8,931 nucleotides of DNA, taken from Anaerorhabdus sp036641015 (GTDB taxonomy: Bacteria; Bacillota_I; Bacilli_A; Erysipelotrichales; Erysipelotrichaceae). The translations under genes were made by a program, and so were the position numbers. Below, in pieces: positions 1-5,751 of this stretch; position 1 is the first letter of the stretch; each line of letters starts with the position of its first letter. The notes beneath the pieces are model-generated. The model was not told the origin of the DNA, did no database searches, and was given only the letters and a program-made list of their open reading frames with translations. The stretch spans positions 1-8,931 of the forward strand of contig NZ_JAVWFO010000063.1 of NCBI RefSeq assembly GCF_036641015.1, given 5' to 3'.

Positions 1-655
1 TAAACATTTGTATAAATCCTGAGAACACATCAAAGTACGCATGTAGTACCGGTGCCACAAATGGACCTATAAAGTTGAATATACTTGCATCAGATACAAA
101 TAACCCAACGACTGCATTAGATACAAACCCTGTAAATGAATAAACAAGTGACATAATAATTCCCCCACTTAAGATGTTTCCAAACAAACGTAGACTCATC
201 GAAATAAGTGGTGCGATACGACCAAATATATTTGGTACTAGAAAAAGTGGGAAAGGCTCAATATAACCATGCAAATAAGATCCTAAGCCATTTTCCTTAA
301 TACATGTATATTGGATCATAATCCAAGTTATTAATGCCAACGTTAACGTTACACTATAATTTTGGGTTGGTGGAAATAATCCAAACAAACCACTAATATT
401 TGAAAGAAAGATATAAATTGCGATTGTTCCTATGTATGGTCCTAATCGCTTTGCATGTTTCTTATCCACTATAGATATAACATTATTATCAATAATTTCA
501 ACCAACCAACATGCCAGCATAACAACACCTTTTGGTTTATCTAAAGGATCCGTATTTTTAATTTTATGACCAATCCAAACACATAATCCACTAATCAAAG
601 CAACTAAGCCAAGAATATAAGGGACTTCACGTTGTATTGTAATCGTAATTCCCAT
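1..655 (-). CDS. atpB: F0F1 ATP synthase subunit a (partial, C-terminus outside window)
   Basis: Membrane subunit a of the F0 sector, which forms the ion half-channels next to the c-ring. 218 codons are visible from ATG 655-653; the 3' end runs off the left edge. The translation is strongly hydrophobic. It carries the family signature PLISMSLRLFGN (about residues 149-160), with the essential arginine at R156 (E. coli R210). The last visible helix reads AYFDVFSGFIQMF, with Q216 matching E. coli Q252. The position equivalent to E. coli E219 is glycine (G165), and the position of H245 is aspartate (D209), a pattern I associate with Bacillota subunits a. A Shine-Dalgarno AAAGGAG (663-669) lies 7 nt before the start, inside the end of atpI, whose stop is 1 nt upstream. 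This implies translational coupling. Identification is firm; coupling-ion specificity cannot be read from this. Confidence 0.96.
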   Translation of the reverse strand, partial: MGITITIQREVPYILGLVALISGLCVWIGHKIKNTDPLDKPKGVVMLACWLVEIIDNNVISIVDKKHAKRLGPYIGTIAIYIFLSNISGLFGLFPPTQNYSVTLTLALITWIMIQYTCIKENGLGSYLHGYIEPFPLFLVPNIFGRIAPLISMSLRLFGNILSGGIIMSLVYSFTGFVSNAVVGLFVSDASIFNFIGPFVAPVLHAYFDVFSGFIQMF

Positions 656-656
656 A

Positions 657-1007
657 CTACTTCTCCTTTCTTCTAATATTCATTCCATAAATCACAAATT
701 TATTTATTAATAATCCAATTGCCGCTCCAATTAACTCAAATACTTGAGGAAATATAATCGCAAGCATAAACGGAATCGCTAACAAAATAAAATCTGTAAA
801 AAACATAAATGCCCAACCACCTAGTTTTTGTTGATTCGCAAGACCTTTAGTGATACTTCTCTCTAATCGATTTAGGTGAAGTATTGACACTAATGTCCCT
901 ACAAGAATCGATAGGCTAATACGATAATCAAAGAAGAAACCAATTATCATACCAACTCCACAAAGAATAAGAGTAGGCTTTATTGTTCTTTGTAATTCAA
1001 CATTCAT
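657..1007 (-). CDS. atpI: ATP synthase subunit I (AtpI, ATP-synt_I family)
   Basis: Small integral membrane protein of 116 aa encoded between atpZ and atpB, the usual place of the ATP synthase I chain, which assists c-ring assembly and ion supply. Four hydrophobic segments are visible at about residues 11-26, 29-45, 65-85 and 87-107, followed by a basic tail (RRKEK). An upstream in-frame ATG at 1127 would add 40 residues lying entirely inside atpZ in another frame. I chose ATG 1007 because it overlaps the atpZ stop as ATGA, has a GGTGG-type ribosome site (1013-1019), and begins a typical MNVELQRTIK start. The family is poorly conserved in sequence, so the call rests on topology, size and context as much as on residues. 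Confidence 0.85.
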   Translation of the reverse strand: MNVELQRTIKPTLILCGVGMIIGFFFDYRISLSILVGTLVSILHLNRLERSITKGLANQQKLGGWAFMFFTDFILLAIPFMLAIIFPQVFELIGAAIGLLINKFVIYGMNIRRKEK

Positions 1008-1189
1008 TTTTTCACCACCATTGCATAAAGCGATAAAAATGCACTCACTGTCCCTAAAAGAATACCCAGTATTAAGAAAAATGGAGTTGTATGTAACCAG
1101 TGATCTAGTACATATCCAATTCCACATCCTAATACTATATTCGCAATAACAGTAAATCCTAAAGATAACGCTTGCGCAATTGCTTTCAT
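1004..1189 (-). CDS. atpZ: AtpZ/AtpI-family small membrane protein
   Basis: A 61-aa protein with two transmembrane segments (about residues 9-29 and 35-57) separated by a short loop (DHWLHTTP). The glycine-rich first helix (VLGCGIGYVLD) is typical of the AtpZ family (ATPase_gene1), which is encoded at the head of atp operons and is thought to act with AtpI in ion handling or c-ring assembly. The start codon overlaps the upp stop codon by one base (TAATG), and the TGA stop overlaps the atpI start (ATGA), so the gene is coupled on both sides. Its ribosome site is weak (CGGAAC), consistent with reliance on reinitiation from upp. TGA is clearly a stop here, which argues against a Mycoplasma-type code. 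Confidence 0.88.
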   Translation of the reverse strand: MKAIAQALSLGFTVIANIVLGCGIGYVLDHWLHTTPFFLILGILLGTVSAFLSLYAMVVKK

Positions 1190-1809
1190 TATTTAGTTCC
1201 GAAAATACGGTCCCCAGCGTCTCCTAAACCTGGCACAATATAACCTTTTTCGTTTAGTTTTTCATCCAGTGCTGCTAAGTAAATATCAACGTCTGGATGT
1301 GCCTCTTCCACTGCTTTAACACCCTCTGGTGCTCCTACAAGACATACTAATTTAATTAACTTAGCACCTCTTTTTTTAATGTTTTCAATAGCAGCAATTG
1401 CACTACCTCCAGTTGCTAACATTGGATCCAAAACCATTGTAACTGCATCAGGCATAGTACTTGGAAATTTAGCAAAATACTCATGAGGCATAAGTGTTTC
1501 CTCATCACGATATAAACCAATAAAACCAACTTTAGCAGTAGGAATTAAATCGGTAATTCCATTGACAAGACCAAGCCCTGCACGAAGAATTGGCACTAAT
1601 ACAATTTCCTTCGATAATTCGAATGTTTTACATTCAGATACTGGAGTTTGAACAACAACTTCCTTTACAGGTAAATCGCGGCAAATTTCATAAGCCATTA
1701 AACCAGCAATTTCATCGAGATTTTGTCTAAAATCTTTAGTACCAGTTTCGATTTTTCTCATTTGCGCTAGCTTGTGAGTAATAAGTGGATGATTCAAAAC
1801 ATTTAACAT
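1189..1809 (-). CDS. upp: uracil phosphoribosyltransferase
   Basis: Pyrimidine salvage enzyme converting uracil plus PRPP to UMP and pyrophosphate in the cytoplasm. The protein is 206 aa from ATG 1809 (the family is near 208). It opens with the typical NHPLITHKLAQMRK and has the PRPP loop LDPMLATGGS (about residues 127-136) and the C-terminal uracil-binding stretch YIVPGLGDAGDRIFGT. An in-frame ATG at 1830 would add seven residues (MKERGTH). I reject it because it lies at the predicted transcript 5' end and has no usable ribosome site, whereas ATG 1809 is preceded by GAGGGA. The gene follows a diguanylate cyclase gene with a 92-nt gap containing a promoter, and its stop codon overlaps the start of atpZ, so upp should be the first gene of the atp transcript. 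Confidence 0.97.
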   Translation of the reverse strand: MLNVLNHPLITHKLAQMRKIETGTKDFRQNLDEIAGLMAYEICRDLPVKEVVVQTPVSECKTFELSKEIVLVPILRAGLGLVNGITDLIPTAKVGFIGLYRDEETLMPHEYFAKFPSTMPDAVTMVLDPMLATGGSAIAAIENIKKRGAKLIKLVCLVGAPEGVKAVEEAHPDVDIYLAALDEKLNEKGYIVPGLGDAGDRIFGTK

Positions 1810-1814
1810 GTGTG

Positions 1815-1823
1815 TCCCTCTTT
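1815..1823 (-). promoter_or_regulatory. upp ribosome binding site (decides the start)
   Basis: On the minus strand this reads AAAGAGGGA, with the GAGG core 7 nt before ATG 1809. The alternative ATG at 1830 has only AAGGA directly abutting it, too close to act. This favours the 206-aa form of Upp. Confidence 0.7.
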
Positions 1824-1838
1824 CTTTCATTCCTTGTA

Positions 1839-1847
1839 ATTATATCA
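1839..1847 (-). promoter_or_regulatory. extended -10 promoter for upp-atp
   Basis: The minus strand reads TGATATAAT, a perfect TGN-TATAAT extended -10. The best -35 at 17-bp spacing (1862-1867, TAGAAC) matches TTGACA at only 3 of 6 positions, which is acceptable for extended -10 promoters. The predicted start is near 1831-1833, giving a leader of about 22 nt to the upp ATG at 1809. It lies in the gap after the upstream cyclase gene, so upp and the atp genes could be transcribed independently of glyA. Confidence 0.6.
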
Positions 1848-1901
1848 TTTACCCTTATAAAGTTCTATATTTCCAATTGTGATTTATATGAATAAATTGA
1901 A

Positions 1902-3479
1902 TTATTCCTTATAAACAGACCACTGTGATTTACCTTTTGATTTAGCTTCATAAAGCGCATAATCAGCATGTGAAATTAAATCATCTGTTTTCGCATCCAA
2001 ATTGGTATTATATGTGATACCTGCACAACTAGATAATGATTTAAAATGATCATCTTTATCAAATTCTTCATTAATATAGGCAATAAATTTTTCAACATCT
2101 TCTTGAACTCTTTCATAGTCGAAACCATCAAAATAAGAAACCACAAATTCATCTCCACCTACACGTGATACAACCGTATCTTTAAAATAGTCGCGTAATA
2201 GTGAAGCCATTAATATTAATGCACGATCACCTTCTCTGTGTCCGAAATTATCGTTAACACTTTTAAACTTATCCAAGTCAAAATATACGACACAAAGTGG
2301 TTTCTCTTTAATGCGTTTAGTAATTGTTTCATAAAGATAACGACGATTATATAGTCCTGTTAAAAAATCAGTATTAGCACTTTCAACAATTTCATCTTGA
2401 AGCTGACTTTCTTTTGTTATGTCTAAGGCAATAAAGAAATGCCCAAAGTGATTTCCAAATATATCCGCAATACTTTGTTGTTGAATTCGATAAACTTTTG
2501 TTTGATTATTTTGATTTAAAGTAACTTCTTTTAACGTTGTACTTTCAAGTTCTTTACTTGATATTCCTAAAGAATTTTTACAAAATTTATCATAAGTAGT
2601 CTTCGCTAAATCTTCAGTACTAAGTTTAAAATATTCACTAAATTTTATATTACTGTAAACACATTCACCCAAGTGATCAACAACTAATGTAGCAAGCGGT
2701 ATACTTTCAAGAATAACTTCTAATTCTCGACCAATATTTTGTAAATCCGTAACATCCTTTGCAATACCAACAGTGCCAAGCATTCTGTTTTTCTTATCAA
2801 ATAATGGTGATTTATATGTCTTAAACTGCCTAAGCCCATTTTTACTCAAAACTTTCTCATCAAACAAACAAGTTTTTTTTCGTTTAATAACTTCCTGTTC
2901 AGTTTCAAGGCAAACATACTCCCCATCAGCATATTCATCAGGTTCTATATCCCATATGTAATAATGCCCACGATTTTCACATTGTTTTTTTGTTTTTCCA
3001 ACAGCTTTGCAAAAAGCATCATTAATCTTTAAATGAGATCCCTTTAAATCTTTAAACCAAACTAAATCTGGCACACTATCAATAAGTGTATTTAAGAATA
3101 TTTCATAAATGTTACTTTTCTTATTTTTCATTAAGTGAGAAGTAAACTGATGTATTTGGTAACCCATTATGTTTTCTCCACTTGAATCAATCCAAACAAA
3201 ATATTCACTACAATTTGGATATTTATTTAATAATTTAATCATCTCTTCTTTTGTCGCTATCAACGCATATGAATTATAATCCATATGTTTAATTAATGAT
3301 TCAGGAAATGATGTCAAACCATCAAATATGAAACCATCATAACTTTCTAAAAAGGTGTCTAAAAATATATTAGATATTTCAAAATTAATTTTATCATCAC
3401 TAATATATTGTCTAAATTTCTCTTGGTTTGTTTGGTCATTCGAAATAACAATTAACTCGCATGTGGTTTCATTCAACAT
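1902..3479 (-). CDS. PAS-PAS-GGDEF diguanylate cyclase
   Basis: A 525-aa protein predicted to make cyclic di-GMP from two GTP. From the N-terminus: an unassigned alpha/beta region (1-120); a first PAS-like domain (about 124-247, FLNTLIDSVPDLVWFKD to VGIAKDVTDLQ); a second (about 250-357, ending FFIALDITKE); and a GGDEF domain (about 365-522). The catalytic signature is intact: TDFLTGLYNRR (370-380), YFDLDKFKSVND (399-410), GGDEF (441-445), and ADYALYEAKSKGK near the end. The RxxD inhibitory site normally ending six residues before GGDEF is absent (FKDT at 432-435), so canonical product inhibition is unlikely. There is no signal peptide or membrane segment, so it should sense an intracellular cue through PAS. 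The start has a strong GGAGGAG (3484-3490) and lies 22 nt after glyA, so it is probably co-transcribed with glyA. The ligand is unknown. Confidence 0.92.
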   Translation of the reverse strand: MLNETTCELIVISNDQTNQEKFRQYISDDKINFEISNIFLDTFLESYDGFIFDGLTSFPESLIKHMDYNSYALIATKEEMIKLLNKYPNCSEYFVWIDSSGENIMGYQIHQFTSHLMKNKKSNIYEIFLNTLIDSVPDLVWFKDLKGSHLKINDAFCKAVGKTKKQCENRGHYYIWDIEPDEYADGEYVCLETEQEVIKRKKTCLFDEKVLSKNGLRQFKTYKSPLFDKKNRMLGTVGIAKDVTDLQNIGRELEVILESIPLATLVVDHLGECVYSNIKFSEYFKLSTEDLAKTTYDKFCKNSLGISSKELESTTLKEVTLNQNNQTKVYRIQQQSIADIFGNHFGHFFIALDITKESQLQDEIVESANTDFLTGLYNRRYLYETITKRIKEKPLCVVYFDLDKFKSVNDNFGHREGDRALILMASLLRDYFKDTVVSRVGGDEFVVSYFDGFDYERVQEDVEKFIAYINEEFDKDDHFKSLSSCAGITYNTNLDAKTDDLISHADYALYEAKSKGKSQWSVYKE

Positions 3480-3501
3480 ATTGCTCCTCCATTTTTGCTA
3501 T

Positions 3502-4716
3502 TTATTCGAAAATAAACTGCTCAGTTAGCGCAACAACCTCATCTTTAATTTTTGCAATATTTTCTTCACTTGGATTTTTAAGCACATCAGAAATCCATCT
3601 AGCAACTTTTTTAAACTCTTCTTCTTTAAATCCTTTTGTAGTCATAGCTGCAGTCCCTAAACGAATACCACTTGTTACAAATGGTTTCTCAGTATCAAAT
3701 GGAATTGTATTCTTGTTACAAGTAATATTAATTTCATCTAAAATACGCTCTGCTTCTTTTCCAGTTAACCCAATAGATTTAACATCTACTAAAATTAAGT
3801 GATTATCAGTACCACCTGTTACTATTCTAAAACCTTCTTTTACTAATTCTTCAGCAAGTACTTTGCAATTATCAACTACCTGTTTAATATATTCTTTAAA
3901 TGAAGGATCTAATGCTTCATTAAAACACACAGCTTTACCTGCAATAACATGCATCAATGGTCCACCTTGAATACCAGGGAATATTGTTTTATCTAAAGCA
4001 GCCGCATATTTTTCTTTACATAAAATAATTCCACCACGAGGTCCACGTAATGTCTTATGAGTTGTTGAAGTCACAAAATCAGCATAAGGAACTGGTGACA
4101 TATGATAGCCAGTCGCAACTAAACCAGCAATATGTGCCATATCTACCATTAAATATGCCCCTACTTTATCAGCAATCTCTCTAAACTTAGAAAAATCAAT
4201 TTCACGTGGATAAGCACTTGCCCCACAAACAATCATTTGTGGTTTAACTTCTAAAGCAATTCTTAGCACATCATCATAATCAATCATTTCAGTTTCTGAA
4301 TTTACACCATAACTATGGAATTCATAAAGCTTACCAGAAAAATTCATACTATGACCATGAGTTAAATGCCCACCACTACTTAAGTCCATACCTAATACTT
4401 TATCACCTGGATTAAGTACACTCATGTATACACCCATATTTGCTTGTGATCCAGAATGTGGTTGTACATTTGCATGTTCAGCTTTAAACAATTTGCACAA
4501 ACGATCTCTAGCGATGTTTTCAATAATGTCTACATCAACACATCCACCATAATAGCGTTTACCAGGATATCCCTCGGCATACTTGTTTGTTAGAATTGAT
4601 CCGGTCACTTCACGTACATCTTTAGACACAAAATTTTCTGATGCAATTAATTCAATGTTATGTTTTTGTCTTTGTGTTTCAAGTTCTAACGCATGTAATA
4701 CTTCTAAGTCTTTCAT
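3502..4716 (-). CDS. glyA: serine hydroxymethyltransferase
   Basis: Pyridoxal-phosphate enzyme that interconverts serine and glycine with tetrahydrofolate, the main source of one-carbon units for thymidylate, purines and methionine. The protein is 404 aa, slightly shorter than the usual 410-420. The PLP-lysine motif is intact (VTSTTHKTLRGPRGG, K221), as are the upstream VDMAHIAGLV (D192, H195), the N-terminal IELIASENFVS, YAEGYPGKRYYGG (46-58) and the C-terminal VTSGIRLGTAAMTT. The ribosome site GGAGGA lies 7 nt before ATG 4716. The start is 1 nt after the tsaC stop (TAATATG), so the two genes are almost certainly one transcript. The glyA-upp-atp order matches Bacillus, with one extra gene between glyA and upp. 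Confidence 0.98.
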   Translation of the reverse strand: MKDLEVLHALELETQRQKHNIELIASENFVSKDVREVTGSILTNKYAEGYPGKRYYGGCVDVDIIENIARDRLCKLFKAEHANVQPHSGSQANMGVYMSVLNPGDKVLGMDLSSGGHLTHGHSMNFSGKLYEFHSYGVNSETEMIDYDDVLRIALEVKPQMIVCGASAYPREIDFSKFREIADKVGAYLMVDMAHIAGLVATGYHMSPVPYADFVTSTTHKTLRGPRGGIILCKEKYAAALDKTIFPGIQGGPLMHVIAGKAVCFNEALDPSFKEYIKQVVDNCKVLAEELVKEGFRIVTGGTDNHLILVDVKSIGLTGKEAERILDEINITCNKNTIPFDTEKPFVTSGIRLGTAAMTTKGFKEEEFKKVARWISDVLKNPSEENIAKIKDEVVALTEQFIFE

Positions 4717-4717
4717 A

Positions 4718-5326
4718 TTATTCCTCCAATGATAACTTAATATCTTCTAGTGTTATAGGTCCTTGTCTTAAGACAATTAACTCACTTTTTGTACAGTCTA
4801 GTATAGTACTTGCTAATCCATCACGATGTTTACCATCAATGATTATATCCAACTTATCTCCTAGGCGATCATTTACCTCTTCGGCATTCATGCATACTGA
4901 ATCTCCTGATAAATTTGCACTTGTAAGAAATAGTGGAACCCCTACATCGGATATCAATTCTGTAATGCCTTCACCATCTATCATCCTAATTGCTAAAGTA
5001 TCTTTACCATTATTTATATGATCTGGTACTTCTGCTTTTTTAGGAAGTATTAGCGTTATCGCTCCTGGTAACCATTTATTAAATATTTTCCTCGATCGCT
5101 CATCTAATACACATATCTTTTCACATTGTTCTAAACTACCTACAACAAGTGGAAATGGTTTTTCTTCTGGTCTACCTTTACAATGTATCAATCGGTTTTG
5201 AGCATCTTGATTATCATAACGACAAGCTAGCCCATAAACTGTATCAGTGGCAAATGCTATTAAACCACCTTTCTTCACTAGTTCACTCGCTTCTCTCCAC
5301 TCTTGTGGATTAATTATTTTACTCAT
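4718..5326 (-). CDS. tsaC: L-threonylcarbamoyladenylate synthase (TsaC/YwlC, Sua5-YciO-YrdC family)
   Basis: Makes threonylcarbamoyl-AMP from threonine, bicarbonate and ATP, the first step of the universal t6A37 modification of ANN-decoding tRNAs. The 202 aa cover only the YrdC core; the C-terminal Sua5 extension seen in about 340-aa homologues is absent. Visible motifs are ATDTVYGLAC (26-35), KGRPEEKPFPLVV (50-62), SANLSG (136-141), the LASTILDCT strand (171-179) and RQGP (187-190). The start ATG 5326 is preceded by GTGAGGCG, with GAGG 7 nt upstream. It is the first gene of the leftward transcript and is followed by glyA after a single base. The ywlC-glyA-upp neighbourhood is known from Bacillus. 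Whether a longer Sua5 exists elsewhere cannot be seen. Confidence 0.95.
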   Translation of the reverse strand: MSKIINPQEWREASELVKKGGLIAFATDTVYGLACRYDNQDAQNRLIHCKGRPEEKPFPLVVGSLEQCEKICVLDERSRKIFNKWLPGAITLILPKKAEVPDHINNGKDTLAIRMIDGEGITELISDVGVPLFLTSANLSGDSVCMNAEEVNDRLGDKLDIIIDGKHRDGLASTILDCTKSELIVLRQGPITLEDIKLSLEE

Positions 5327-5355
5327 TATATCGCCTCACGTTAGATTTATTTTAT

Positions 5356-5370
5356 CATAGTTTTACTATG
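5356..5370. repeat. perfect palindrome in the tsaC 5' leader
   Basis: CATAGT-TTT-ACTATG, six perfect pairs with a 3-nt spacer. It lies 30 bp upstream of the tsaC start and about 27-41 nt after the predicted start of transcription. It could be a repressor operator or a small mRNA hairpin. It has no T tract, so it is not a terminator. I do not recognise the operator family. Confidence 0.45.
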
Positions 5371-5403
5371 TTTAGTGCCTATTTTGTTAGTTATTTTCTT
5401 CAC

Positions 5404-5409
5404 ATTATA
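5404..5409 (-). promoter_or_regulatory. candidate -10 of the tsaC-glyA promoter
   Basis: Perfect TATAAT on the minus strand, 78 bp upstream of the tsaC ATG, with a predicted start near 5397. No good -35 is seen at 16-18 bp (AATGAA at 17), and it is not an extended -10 (GGG precedes it). It is the closest plausible promoter for the tsaC-glyA-cyclase unit, but the assignment is tentative. Confidence 0.4.
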
Positions 5410-5457
5410 CCCTTATTAATAAATGGTTCATTATTCTTTTAAGATTTTCATTTTGAA

Positions 5458-5505
5458 AACAAGAAAAAGAGCACTTCCTTCATATTTCATAGTTTGTTTG
5501 CTCTT
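5458..5505 (-). terminator. possible intrinsic terminator or attenuator upstream of tsaC
   Basis: On the minus strand, AAGAGCA (5499-5505) pairs perfectly with TGCTCTT (5467-5473) across a 25-nt loop, and the second arm runs into TTTCTTG. The 7-bp stem with a large loop is weak for a terminator, but the T-rich tail occurs only on this strand. With the upstream extended -10 at 5574-5582 it could end a short RNA of about 110 nt or attenuate transcription into tsaC. Confidence 0.3.
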
Positions 5506-5537
5506 ATATTCATTTGTACTTTCACCCTTACTTTTTT

Positions 5538-5560
5538 ATCACATATGAAAGTTTTGTGAT
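5538..5560. repeat. inverted repeat ATCACA-N11-TGTGAT
   Basis: Two perfect 6-bp arms, 5538-5543 and 5555-5560, separated by 11 bp. The arms point the opposite way to a CRP site (TGTGA-N6-TCACA), so it is not a CRP box. It sits just downstream of a minus-strand extended -10, where an operator would block initiation or early elongation. There is no T tract on either strand that would make it a terminator. Confidence 0.35.
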
Positions 5561-5573
5561 TTCAATATAGTTA

Positions 5574-5582
5574 TTTATATCA
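5574..5582 (-). promoter_or_regulatory. candidate extended -10, minus strand
   Basis: The minus strand reads TGATATAAA, a TGN extended -10 with 5 of 6 bases of TATAAT. The -35 region at 17 bp (TGCAAG) is poor. The predicted start is near 5567, just before the ATCACA inverted repeat. It would give tsaC a leader of about 240 nt containing the hairpin at 5467-5505. Confidence 0.3.
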
Positions 5583-5597
5583 TCCCAAAAATAATTC

Positions 5598-5625
5598 TTG
5601 CATTTTTTTAAAACATCTATAGAAT
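5598..5625 (+). promoter_or_regulatory. candidate promoter for the carB leader
   Basis: TTGCAT (5598-5603), a 16-bp spacer and TAGAAT (5620-5625, 5 of 6 bases of TATAAT) place the start near 5632, about 24 nt before the leader ORF. A second TAGAAT lies at 5631-5636 without a good -35. It would start transcription near the G run 5643-5647, removing most of the leader ribosome site, so I prefer the first. Confidence 0.45.
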
Positions 5626-5655
5626 TAATCTAGAATAGTCGAGGGGGAACAGCTG

Positions 5656-5751
5656 ATGAAATGTTTTGCAATTAAACATGGTACTTCAAACAGATGTAAG
5701 AATCCTTTCTTATTCGTTTTAAATTTTTATTGTTATTCATTAAACTGTTAA
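5656..5751 (+). CDS. 31-aa leader peptide upstream of carB (putative attenuator peptide)
   Basis: ATG 5656 to TAA 5749-5751 encodes 31 residues beginning MKCFAIKHGTSNRC and ending FYCYSLNC. GAGGGGG (5641-5647) lies 8 nt before the ATG, a plausible though not perfect ribosome site. The peptide has four Cys, four Phe and two Tyr. It lacks a run of one amino acid that would mark classical amino-acid attenuation, and there is only one Arg codon. The second half of the ORF is U-rich: 24 of 36 bases in 5706-5741 are T. The stop codon lies inside the left arm of the terminator (5742-5752), so a ribosome finishing the ORF would prevent the hairpin. By analogy with E. coli pyrL, this suggests a peptide translated for its position, not its sequence. 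Translation is predicted, not shown. Confidence 0.5.
   Translation: MKCFAIKHGTSNRCKNPFLFVLNFYCYSLNC

Larger units (their letters stand above)
5327..5655. other. divergent intergenic region without a gene
   Basis: AT-rich stretch of 329 bp between the divergent tsaC and carB leader ORFs. I see no convincing protein gene. It holds a TATAAT on the minus strand near tsaC, a 15-bp perfect palindrome in the tsaC leader, a 7-bp inverted repeat with a T-rich tail on the minus strand, a 23-bp inverted repeat (ATCACA-N11-TGTGAT), a second minus-strand extended -10, and a plus-strand promoter for the carB leader. I found no PyrR binding loop, T-box AGGGTGG motif or c-di-GMP riboswitch signature. Confidence 0.6.

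Noticed and set aside
1008..1127. N-terminal extension of atpI to an ATG at 1127
   Set aside because: The 40 extra residues are atpZ read in another frame; the ATGA overlap and ribosome site favour the start at 1007.
1862..1900. ATTTAT/ATAAAT inverted repeat after the cyclase gene as a terminator
   Set aside because: Six A-T pairs only and no T tract; too weak to terminate transcription.
1976..2158. 60-aa minus-strand ORF inside the cyclase gene
   Set aside because: Out-of-frame shadow of the conserved GGDEF coding region, low complexity, and no ribosome site.
2773..2961. 62-aa plus-strand ORF opposite the first PAS domain
   Set aside because: Antisense shadow without supporting signals.
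3461..3802. 113-aa plus-strand ORF opposite glyA and the cyclase start
   Set aside because: Antisense to strongly conserved glyA codons; no ribosome site or recognisable family.
4641..5021. 126-aa plus-strand ORF opposite glyA and tsaC
   Set aside because: Antisense shadow across two conserved genes and their junction.
5458..5490. 18-aa minus-strand ORF starting at the ATG within the hairpin loop (MKYEGSALFLV...)
   Set aside because: No proper ribosome site, very short, and no downstream evidence; kept only as part of the structured leader.
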